A stretch of 6,335 nt of DNA from Synergistaceae bacterium (GTDB lineage: Bacteria; Synergistota; Synergistia; Synergistales; Synergistaceae). This document shows, piece after piece, positions 1 to 5,809 of the stretch. A program made the position numbers and the translations under genes. Location: contig JAISRP010000126.1 of NCBI GenBank assembly GCA_031273585.1, positions 1 through 6,335 of the forward strand, in the 5' to 3' direction. The number at the start of each line of letters is the position of its first letter. Position 1 is the first letter of the stretch. The notes under the pieces are model-generated. The model did not search any database, was not told the DNA's origin, and was given only the letters and a program-made list of their open reading frames with translations.

Positions 1-1
1 C

Positions 2-190
2 GTAAGAAGAGTATGGGGTCATCGTGACATACACCCTCACGGCACGGATGCGCCAGACATTGCCAACCCATCCGCGACGCCCGGCACAGAGGACGGAGTG
101 GATCTCTTCGGCGGCTGCAGCACAAGCACGGCGGTACTGGTCCTGGGTATGCTCGCACTAGGCGCGGCAATATTCCGCAAGCGCCGCTAG
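2..190 (+). CDS. C-terminal end of a Synerg-CTERM sorting-domain protein (5' partial)
   Basis: This is the last 62 codons of a gene that begins before the window, read in the frame that ends at the TAG at 188-190. Seen: a polar Pro/Asp/Thr-containing stretch (residues 14-36), then Gly37-Gly38-Cys39-Ser40, a hydrophobic segment of about 16 residues (44-58, TAVLVLGMLALGAAIF) and a basic end RKRR. This tripartite motif-helix-basic tail is the layout of C-terminal protein-sorting signals, and the GGC form matches the Synerg-CTERM tail of Synergistota. Such tails are thought to hold exported proteins at the envelope until a dedicated sorting enzyme processes them; the enzyme is not in this window. 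The function of the main body cannot be told. The first 13 codons look less protein-like than the rest, so the reading frame before about base 45 is less certain than the tail. The call of a sorting tail is firm; the exact family name is a recognition from memory. Confidence 0.72.
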   Translation, partial: VRRVWGHRDIHPHGTDAPDIANPSATPGTEDGVDLFGGCSTSTAVLVLGMLALGAAIFRKRR

Positions 191-198
191 GCTCATCA

Positions 199-227
199 AT
201 ACGCCCCGGAGAATTTCCGGGGCGTAT
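199..227 (+). other. Perfect 12-bp hairpin just after the sorting-domain gene
   Basis: ATACGCCCCGGA at 199-210 and its exact reverse complement at 216-227 enclose a 5-base loop (GAATT). It starts 8 bases after the TAG of the upstream gene. No T-run follows (CCAGATAA comes next), so it does not look like an intrinsic terminator by itself. It could stabilise the 3' end of the upstream mRNA or help the real terminator 40 bases further on. Confidence 0.7.
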
Positions 228-239
228 CCAGATAACGGA

Positions 240-266
240 CTTCGTGGAGTTCCTCCTCTAACGAAG
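240..266 (+). other. Small imperfect hairpin preceding the terminator
   Basis: CTTCGT (240-245) pairs with ACGAAG (261-266), and GGAG (246-249) can pair with CTCC (253-256) across a TTC loop, leaving four unpaired bases (TCTA) on the right. It touches the terminator hairpin with one base between them. It is the middle of three consecutive hairpins after the upstream gene. Its role is unknown and it may be incidental. Confidence 0.4.
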
Positions 267-267
267 G

Positions 268-313
268 CGGAGCAGCCGGATTTTAAGAAAATTCCGGCTG
301 CTCCGTTTTTTTT
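268..313 (+). terminator. Rho-independent terminator of the upstream gene
   Basis: CGGAGCAGCCGGA (268-280) pairs perfectly over 13 bp with TCCGGCTGCTCCG (293-305). The A/T-rich loop can extend the stem with TTTT/AAAA past one bulged base. Eight T residues follow directly at 306-313. The GC stem followed by a T-run is a classic intrinsic terminator for + strand transcription coming from the sorting-domain gene. On the opposite strand the same stem is not followed by a T-run, so it works in one direction only. Confidence 0.92.
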
Positions 314-342
314 AAAACGGCATCCCGTCGGGAACGGCCGCA

Positions 343-372
343 ATTGTCCGCTGAGGGCTGGACAATCAGCGG
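343..372 (+). repeat. Two overlapping, mutually exclusive inverted repeats
   Basis: ATTGTCC (343-349) is complementary to GGACAAT (360-366), and CCGCTGA (348-354) is complementary to TCAGCGG (366-372). The two 7-bp stems share bases at 348-349 and 366, so they cannot both form fully. They interleave (A-B-A'-B'), but with almost no connecting bases a true pseudoknot is sterically unlikely; alternative hairpins are the simpler reading. The stem sequences are seen directly; any switching role is inference. Confidence 0.5.
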
Positions 373-384
373 CTTCTTAGGAAA

Positions 385-433
385 CTCCCCCCTGACCTTC
401 GGCCATCCCCCCTCCGTGAGGGGGGTAAAAAAA
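385..433 (+). repeat. C6/G6 palindromic unit, possible dispersed intergenic repeat
   Basis: TCCCCCCT occurs twice (386-393 and 406-413), 20 bases apart and separated by GACCTTCGGCCA. The second copy forms an 8-bp hairpin with GAGGGGGG (CCCCCCTC 407-414, loop CGT, GAGGGGGG 418-425); the first could compete for the same G6. An A7 tract follows. The overall look resembles the short C-run/CTTCGG/G-run palindromic units scattered between genes in many gut and anaerobic bacteria. Because the hairpin is followed by A rather than T, it is not a + strand terminator, and the minus strand has no T-run after it either. Confidence 0.4.
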
Positions 434-506
434 TCAGCGCGGCGCGGCGGTCCTCTTCACGCGGATTTGGGCGGATGATGCAATATGGCGGCCGTGATTT
501 TTTTTG

Positions 507-515
507 TGATAGAAT
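507..515 (+). promoter_or_regulatory. Candidate extended -10 promoter for dnaX
   Basis: TGATAGAAT gives TG-n followed by TAGAAT (510-515), one mismatch from TATAAT with the extended -10 TG in the right place. No good -35 box sits 16-18 bases upstream (that area reads GGCGGC-like), as is common for extended -10 promoters. A T8 tract lies directly upstream. A start near base 522 would give a leader of about 37 bases before the dnaX start at 559. Confidence 0.42.
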
Positions 516-544
516 TGCAGGAGAGTGCGACGGACCGGTCAGGG

Positions 545-550
545 AGGAGG
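545..550 (+). promoter_or_regulatory. Strong Shine-Dalgarno that decides the dnaX start
   Basis: AGGAGG within a longer purine run lies 8 bases before TTG at 559, the ideal distance, and only 4 bases before an out-of-frame ATG at 555. Together with the conserved protein N-terminus, this places the dnaX start at TTG 559 and not at the in-frame ATG at 475, which lies upstream of the promoter candidate. Confidence 0.8.
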
Positions 551-558
551 GGATATGG

Positions 559-2286
559 TTGCACGTTTCCCTGTATCGCAAGTACAGGCCGGCCAGGTTC
601 TGTGAGGTTGTGGGACAGGATTCTGCGGTGAATATGCTTCGTTCCTCCTGTCTGGAGAAGCGCCTCGGTCATGCGTATATGTTCTCCGGGCCTCGGGGCT
701 GCGGCAAGACCACTGCCGCCCGCATCCTGGCAAAGGCCGTCAACTGCGAAAGCCTCACGGCGGACGGCGAGCCCTGCTGCGAGTGCAGCTCCTGCCGGGC
801 CGTCGTGGACGGCGACCACATGGACGTCATGGAGATCGACGGCGCCTCCAACAGGGGCATAGACCAGATCAGGGAGCTCAAGTCCCACGTCGGGCTGGCC
901 TCGTTCACCGGGGGCGTCAAGGTATATATACTGGACGAGGTCCACATGCTCACGATGGAGGCGTTCAACGCGCTCCTAAAGACGCTGGAGGAGCCGCCGG
1001 CGTCGGTCATGTTCGTCTTTGCCACGACGGAGCCGCACAAGGTCCCGGTGACGATCCGCTCACGATGTATGCACATCCCTTTTCACAGGATATCCACGGA
1101 GGACATGGTCTCTCACCTTCGGCTCATAGCCTCAAGCGAGGGGTTCGAGACGGAGGAGCCCGCCCTGTGGGAGATATCGAGGAGCGCTGACGGCGCTCTG
1201 CGCGACGCCCTCTCGATGGCTGAGCAGGCGCTGGCGCTCGGGAACGGCAGGCTGTCGTCGGAGGCGCTGCGGAACATGCTGGGAGGCGGCAGCAGGGCGG
1301 AGATGGAGAGGCTCGTGTCGAGCCTCCGCTCAGACCCGGCTGCGGCGTCCGTCATGCTGAGGGATATGCTCGGCATGGGCATATCGCCCGAGCGATTCCT
1401 GGACGCGCTGTACCCGGTGCTCCGCGACATGTGGGTCTTCAGCCTGTGGGGAGAACGGTCCGCCGCCGGCGCGTCCCTGTCCGCCGAGGAGATGGAATTT
1501 CTGCGCTCGGAGGTCCCCCACTGGGGGGCAAAACAGCTCGGGCGGGCGTGCTCCTCGTGCGCGGCGCTCTTCCCCAAAGCCCGGTGGGGGCTCAGCACAA
1601 ACGTGTTCTCCGGCGTCCTGCTTCAAGAGCTGCTGTCCGCGGCCGGTCCCGCGCCGGACCAGACCGGCACGTCCCACGTCCCAGGCCCCGCGGCCCGTCC
1701 AATTGAACAACAGAGGGATGGCGCGCCACCCGTCCTTTCAAGGACAGCGGCGCCGGAGGTCCGGACCGAGGTTCCGCCCGAGAGACCGAGCGCGGTTCCG
1801 GCCATCCCCGACGCTACTCCGGAAGCCGTTGCGGAGCTGCCGGAGCTCATGGCTCGCATACTGGCAAACGACATGGCGCTCTCCGCGGCCCTGGTCGACG
1901 CCAGGATATCCGTCTCGGATGGGAAGGTGGTCGTCGACAGCTCCGACTCCTCTCCGCCGGCAAGGGCTATTCTCGAATCGCCCCGGAGCAGGGCGGTAAT
2001 TTCGTCGGCGCTCGGGCTCGACCGCCCCGATCAGGACGCATCCACGCCCATCTCGGCCCTGCAGGATGTTATAGCCGCGGCAGCCGGGAGGGAGAGGGCG
2101 CAAGCGCCGTCCGGCACGAGGACGCACTCCGGGATGACAATCGAGGAGATATCCGCCAGGCTCGGGGCCGATCTGCTCGTCTCAAAGGGACAGAGCAGGG
2201 AGGATGACGAGGAGTTGATGGAGAAATCGGAGGATATCCCAATACCGCACGACGCGGAGGATGCCGGCGACCATTCCGACGATTGA
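559..2286 (+). CDS. dnaX: DNA polymerase III subunit gamma/tau (clamp loader ATPase)
   Basis: DnaX is the AAA+ ATPase of the clamp loader, which opens the beta clamp and places it on primed DNA; the long tau form also ties the polymerase and helicase together. Started at TTG 559 the product is 575 residues and opens M-HVSLYRKYRP, the usual DnaX N-terminus. Seen: Walker A GPRGCGKT (44-51); four zinc-ligand cysteines C63, C73, C76, C79 in the C-x9-C-x2-C-x2-C spacing; Walker B LDEVH (125-129); sensor 1 around ATTEPHK (155-161); the SRC motif with Arg169 (168-170); sensor 2 GALRDAL (212-218, Arg215). A helical collar region follows to about 360, then a Pro/Ala-rich linker (about 360-428), a small C-terminal domain (about 428-505) and an acidic tail. 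No A-rich slippery run is visible, so a short gamma form made by frameshifting is not indicated. The usual ybaB-recR neighbours are absent; dnaE follows 55 bp downstream. Confidence 0.96.
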   Translation: MHVSLYRKYRPARFCEVVGQDSAVNMLRSSCLEKRLGHAYMFSGPRGCGKTTAARILAKAVNCESLTADGEPCCECSSCRAVVDGDHMDVMEIDGASNRGIDQIRELKSHVGLASFTGGVKVYILDEVHMLTMEAFNALLKTLEEPPASVMFVFATTEPHKVPVTIRSRCMHIPFHRISTEDMVSHLRLIASSEGFETEEPALWEISRSADGALRDALSMAEQALALGNGRLSSEALRNMLGGGSRAEMERLVSSLRSDPAAASVMLRDMLGMGISPERFLDALYPVLRDMWVFSLWGERSAAGASLSAEEMEFLRSEVPHWGAKQLGRACSSCAALFPKARWGLSTNVFSGVLLQELLSAAGPAPDQTGTSHVPGPAARPIEQQRDGAPPVLSRTAAPEVRTEVPPERPSAVPAIPDATPEAVAELPELMARILANDMALSAALVDARISVSDGKVVVDSSDSSPPARAILESPRSRAVISSALGLDRPDQDASTPISALQDVIAAAAGRERAQAPSGTRTHSGMTIEEISARLGADLLVSKGQSREDDEELMEKSEDIPIPHDAEDAGDHSDD

Positions 2287-2293
2287 GGAAAGA

Positions 2294-2321
2294 TTAAAAC
2301 ATGTGCTGCCACTGTTATATC
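2294..2321 (+). promoter_or_regulatory. Weak candidate promoter between dnaX and dnaE
   Basis: TTAAAA (2294-2299, four of six to TTGACA) is 16 bases from TATATC (2316-2321, four of six to TATAAT), and TG sits one base before the latter (extended -10). The 55-base gap is clearly more A/T-rich than the genes around it. A start near 2328 would leave a leader of only about 14 bases. It may give dnaE its own transcription in addition to read-through from dnaX. Confidence 0.28.
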
Positions 2322-2341
2322 AGCGGGGGGAAGATTTTATA

Positions 2342-5300
2342 ATGAACAATACTGACAAACCGTTCGTACATCTTCACGTTCACAGCGAGTACAGCCTCCT
2401 TGACGGCGCTAACAGGTGCAGCGACCTCGCAAGAAGGACCGCCGAGACGGGGATGAAATCCGTGGCGCTGACCGACCACGGCGTGATGTACGGGTGCGTG
2501 GAGTTCTACGGCGAGTGCGTTAAAAACGGGGTCAAGCCGATCATAGGGTGCGAGGTGTACGTCGCGCCGAGCGGGCACACTCGGAGGGATGACAAGGAAA
2601 AGTATCACCTGATACTGCTTGCCGCGAACGACGAGGGATATCACAATCTCATCAAGCTGGTGTCGATAGCCTGCACGGACGGCTTCTACTACAAGCCGCG
2701 CATAGATCACGATCTCCTGTCGAGGCACAGCCGCGGGCTGATAGCGTCCTCCGCGTGCCTGGCAGGCGAAATACCGTCGCTGATTACGGCGCACGACATG
2801 GAGGGCGCGCTGTCCCGCGCCATGCTCTACCGGGACATAATGGGACCTGAGAACTTTCTGCTGGAGATACAGCATAACTCCATCCCATCTCAGGCCGTCG
2901 TCAACAAGGCCCTCATAGAGATGAGCAGACGGCACGGATTTACCCTCATCGCCACGAATGACGCTCACTACATGGACCGCGCGGACGCGGAGTGGCACGA
3001 CGTGCTGCTATGCGTCCAGACCGACAGCAGGGTCAAGGACGAGAAGCGATACCGCTTCAGCGGGGACGACTATTACTTCCGCACGCCGGAGGAGATGTGG
3101 GAGCTCTTCGGGAGCGAGGTGCCGGAGGCCCTGACGAACACGGTCGCAGTTGCCGAGAGGTGCTGTGTGGAGCTGGACCTGGACCAGAAGCGGTACTACC
3201 TTCCGAACTACGAGATACCGGAGGGGGAGACGCTCGAGACGCACCTCCGAAGGACCGCGCGGGAGGGGCTCGTCTCGAGGCTCAAGACGGAGGACGTGCC
3301 GGAGGACTACAGGCAGAGGCTGGAGTACGAGCTGGGCGTCATCGAGCGCATGGAGTTCTCCGGCTACTTCTGCATAGTGTCCGACATCACGGGGTATGCC
3401 AGGGAGCTCGGCATACCGGTCGGCCCCGGCAGGGGGTCGGCCGCCGGCTCACTCGTGGCATGGTCGCTCCGCATAACGGACCTCGACCCGATAAAGCACG
3501 GGCTGCTCTTCGAGCGATTTCTGAACCCGGAGAGGATCAGCATGCCCGATATCGACACCGACATATCGGACAGGGGCCGGGACGAGGTGATCTCGTACAT
3601 CGTCGAGAAGTACGGGGCCGATCACGTGGCCCAGATCGTCACGTTCGGACACATGATGAGCAAGGCGGCGGTGAAGGACGTGGGCAGGGCCCTCGATGTC
3701 CCGTACGCCGAGGTGAACAGGATAGCGAAGCTCATACCGGACCCGATAAAATCCGGGGTGAAGAGCATCGGGGACGCCATAGCTCAGAACGAGGAGCTGG
3801 CCGCCGCCTACTCCTCGAGCGATACTGTGCGCCGTATGCTCGATATAGCGGCCAGGATAGAGGGGCTGGCCCGCCACGCATCCCAGCACGCGGCGGGGAT
3901 TGTCATAACCCCCCGCCCGACGATGGAGATGGTGCCGGTCACCAAGATCAAGGGGAGCAGCCAGGTGGTCACCCAGTACTCAATGGAGCCGATAGAGAAG
4001 CTCGGCCTCGTTAAGATGGACTTCCTCGGGCTCCGCACCCTCTCGATACTCGAGCGGGCCCTTGACAACATCGAGGCGGGAGGGCGCGGGCCGGTCGACC
4101 TCGAGGCGATACCAATGGACGACGCGCGCACGTTCGAGATGCTCCGGGCAGGGGACACGCTCGGGGTGTTTCAGCTCGAGTCGGACGGCATGAGGGACCT
4201 CGTGCGGAGGATCAAGCCCGACAACTTCGACGACTTAGCGCCCCTCATGGCCCTCTACAGGCCCGGTCCCCTCAAGAGCGGCATGACCGACTCGTACGTT
4301 AAGCGCAAGCACGGGCAGGAGCCTGTCGAGTACCCGCATCCCCTGCTGGAGGAGGCCCTGTCCGAGACTTACGGGGTCGTGCTCTATCAGGAGCAGGTCA
4401 TGCAGTGCGCCTCGCGCCTCGCCGGCTACACCCTAGGCGAGGCGGACCTGCTGCGGCGCGCAATGGGCAAGAAGAAGGTGTCGGTCATGGAGGCCCAGAG
4501 GGCGAAGTTCATGGAGGGCGCCGAGCGGAACGGGGTGACCTCCGCGAAGGCTGGCCAGATATTCGACATAATAGAGGAGTTCGCGGGGTACGGCTTCAAC
4601 AAGTCGCACAGCGCGGCCTACGGGCTCATCAGCTATCAGACGGCGTATCTCAAGGCCAACTACGGCCCTGAGTACCTGGCGGCGTACCTCTCTGGGCTCG
4701 TCGGATCTAAGATGGAGGTGCTCGGCAGGTACGTGGGCGAGGTGAGGGGGCTTGGATACCAGGTGCTTGCGCCGGACGTCAACAGGTCCGGGGCCGACTT
4801 CACAGTCTCGGACGGCGCAATCCTCTTCGGGCTCTCCGCCGTCTCCAAGATAGGGGGCACGGCCGTCGAGAGCATCCTCAGCGCGAGGGAGTCCGGGGGG
4901 CCGTTCAAGTCCCTGTGGAACTTCCTCTCGAGGGTGGACCAGCGGGTCGTGAACAGCCGCGTGATGGAGAACCTGGTCAAGTCGGGCGCGTTCGCGGCCA
5001 TAGAGCCCAACAGGCAGAGGCTGCTCAAGGCCCTGCCGGAGCTGCTAGACCTGGCCTCGAGCCGCGCGGGGGACTCGAAGCAACGGACGCTTTTCGACGA
5101 CGACGCGGACGGGGAGCCGGAGATGCCGGACATCCCCGAGTACGCGCCCACCGAGCTGCTCCGCCTCGAGAAGGAGTCCCTGGGGATTTACCTCTCGGGG
5201 CACCCATACGACGAGTACCTGGCGGACGAGTACAGGTACGCCTCCTGCGCGATTCACGACCTCCCCCACTGGCGCTCTCAGGACTCGCGCGTCACGGTCC

Positions 5301-5773
5301 TGGGGCTTCTCTCAGGATTCAAGGAAAAATATACGAACAAAGGGGCGCCCATGGGGATACTTGTAATGGAGGACTCCGAGAGCCAGGTCAAGGTCGTGTG
5401 CTACTCGAACAGGTGGCAGTACATAAAGCCGCTGCTCTCCGAGGGATCTCCTTATGTGGTGAGGGGGGCGATACGCAAGGACTCCGAGCTGTCGGTCATC
5501 CTGGATGAGATCGAGCCCCTCTCCGAGACCAGGACCAAGGGGCCCTGCGCCGTCCGCATCAGGGTCCAGTCCGAGGGGCTGCCGGATGAATTTTTCAGCT
5601 CGCTGCAGTCCGAGCTGTCCAGATTTCCGGGCGGCTCGCCCGTCATGCTGGACCTGCAGATGCCGGACGCTTGCGCCCTGCTCAAGATGAGGGCGGTGAG
5701 GGTGTCGATGGCGCCGGAGCTGGCCGAGATGGTGAGCAGCATGTCCTCGGGACGGGCGTCGGTTGTGAGTTGA
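2342..5773 (+). CDS. dnaE: DNA polymerase III alpha subunit, DnaE1 type
   Basis: This is the catalytic subunit of the replicative polymerase, 1143 residues, the usual length. Seen: an N-terminal PHP domain (about 7-215) with HLHVHSEYS (His12, His14), Asp21, TDHG (His46), GCE (Glu71), His89, Cys139 and NDAH (Asp207, His209), so all nine expected metal ligands are present; the palm with GPGRGSAAGS (361-370), catalytic Asp403 and Asp405 in MPDIDTD, and Asp560 in KMDFLGLRT; YGFNKSH (750-756); a helix-hairpin-helix segment with VMENLVKSGAF (874-884); clamp-binding pentapeptide QRTLF (914-918); and an OB fold from about 984. The order PHP-Pol-HhH-OB marks DnaE1, not PolC. ATG 2342 is chosen because FVHLHVHS then begins at residue 8 as in relatives, with a G-rich Shine-Dalgarno at 2325-2333; an in-frame ATG at 2261 would overlap dnaX and add 27 unconserved residues. 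No intein or frameshift is seen. Confidence 0.97.
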   Translation: MNNTDKPFVHLHVHSEYSLLDGANRCSDLARRTAETGMKSVALTDHGVMYGCVEFYGECVKNGVKPIIGCEVYVAPSGHTRRDDKEKYHLILLAANDEGYHNLIKLVSIACTDGFYYKPRIDHDLLSRHSRGLIASSACLAGEIPSLITAHDMEGALSRAMLYRDIMGPENFLLEIQHNSIPSQAVVNKALIEMSRRHGFTLIATNDAHYMDRADAEWHDVLLCVQTDSRVKDEKRYRFSGDDYYFRTPEEMWELFGSEVPEALTNTVAVAERCCVELDLDQKRYYLPNYEIPEGETLETHLRRTAREGLVSRLKTEDVPEDYRQRLEYELGVIERMEFSGYFCIVSDITGYARELGIPVGPGRGSAAGSLVAWSLRITDLDPIKHGLLFERFLNPERISMPDIDTDISDRGRDEVISYIVEKYGADHVAQIVTFGHMMSKAAVKDVGRALDVPYAEVNRIAKLIPDPIKSGVKSIGDAIAQNEELAAAYSSSDTVRRMLDIAARIEGLARHASQHAAGIVITPRPTMEMVPVTKIKGSSQVVTQYSMEPIEKLGLVKMDFLGLRTLSILERALDNIEAGGRGPVDLEAIPMDDARTFEMLRAGDTLGVFQLESDGMRDLVRRIKPDNFDDLAPLMALYRPGPLKSGMTDSYVKRKHGQEPVEYPHPLLEEALSETYGVVLYQEQVMQCASRLAGYTLGEADLLRRAMGKKKVSVMEAQRAKFMEGAERNGVTSAKAGQIFDIIEEFAGYGFNKSHSAAYGLISYQTAYLKANYGPEYLAAYLSGLVGSKMEVLGRYVGEVRGLGYQVLAPDVNRSGADFTVSDGAILFGLSAVSKIGGTAVESILSARESGGPFKSLWNFLSRVDQRVVNSRVMENLVKSGAFAAIEPNRQRLLKALPELLDLASSRAGDSKQRTLFDDDADGEPEMPDIPEYAPTELLRLEKESLGIYLSGHPYDEYLADEYRYASCAIHDLPHWRSQDSRVTVLGLLSGFKEKYTNKGAPMGILVMEDSESQVKVVCYSNRWQYIKPLLSEGSPYVVRGAIRKDSELSVILDEIEPLSETRTKGPCAVRIRVQSEGLPDEFFSSLQSELSRFPGGSPVMLDLQMPDACALLKMRAVRVSMAPELAEMVSSMSSGRASVVS

Positions 5774-5795
5774 CTGCGGCGCGTGACGGCCGCAG
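5774..5795 (+). other. Hairpin in the dnaE-pyk gap, not a canonical terminator
   Basis: CTGCGGC (5774-5780) pairs with GCCGCAG (5789-5795) over 7 bp with an 8-base loop. It begins on the base after the dnaE stop codon and ends just before the pyk Shine-Dalgarno. No T-run follows, so read-through into pyk is expected. It may trim, stabilise or modestly attenuate the transcript. Confidence 0.45.
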
Positions 5796-5796
5796 C

Positions 5797-5803
5797 GGGG
5801 AGG
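5797..5803 (+). promoter_or_regulatory. Shine-Dalgarno for pyk
   Basis: GGGGAGG ends 6 bases before the ATG at 5810 and supports that start. It follows directly after the hairpin at 5774-5795, so folding of that hairpin could influence access to it. Confidence 0.7.
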
Positions 5804-5809
5804 TAAGAG

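Larger units (their letters stand above)
335..505 (+). other. Unassigned structured intergenic region (possible small RNA or dnaX leader)
   Basis: No gene of convincing quality lies here. The stretch is bracketed by a long-range imperfect inverted repeat: CGGCCGCAATTG at 335-346 against CAATATGGCGGCCG at 481-494, matching apart from a small bulge. The right arm is followed three bases later by eight T residues (498-505), as at the end of an intrinsic terminator. Inside lie two overlapping inverted repeats (343-372), a C6/G6 hairpin (407-425), an A7 tract (427-433), an 8-base direct repeat AATCAGCG (364-371 and 432-439) and GCGGAT twice at 10-base spacing (461 and 471). A structured RNA or an attenuator would fit, but arms 134 bases apart make a simple terminator less likely. 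I could not match it to a known RNA family, and no promoter for it is evident. Confidence 0.3.

Noticed and set aside
6..65. Protein-like reading in the third frame (EEYGVIVTYTLTAR) suggesting a frameshift in the partial gene
   Set aside because: The frame has a stop at 3-5 and leaves the sorting-tail frame, so two shifts would be needed; too little sequence is available to support it.
407..433. C6/G6 hairpin as an intrinsic terminator
   Set aside because: It is followed by A7, not T, on the + strand, and on the minus strand the base run after the stem is ATGGCC.
335..505. Small SRP (4.5S-like) RNA upstream of dnaX
   Set aside because: The position would fit the Bacillus arrangement, but the conserved apical GGAA loop and its flanking asymmetric bulge are not found on either strand.
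475..558. Longer dnaX N-terminus from ATG 475
   Set aside because: The added residues have no resemblance to DnaX, there is no Shine-Dalgarno, and the promoter candidate would lie inside the coding part.
2261..2341. Longer dnaE N-terminus from ATG 2261, overlapping dnaX
   Set aside because: It would add 27 residues not typical of DnaE; ATG 2342 sits at the usual distance before the PHP motif and has a G-rich ribosome site.
2992..4014. 340-codon open frame in another + frame inside dnaE
   Set aside because: An Arg/Gly/Ala-rich shadow frame of a GC-rich gene, lying over the conserved polymerase palm.
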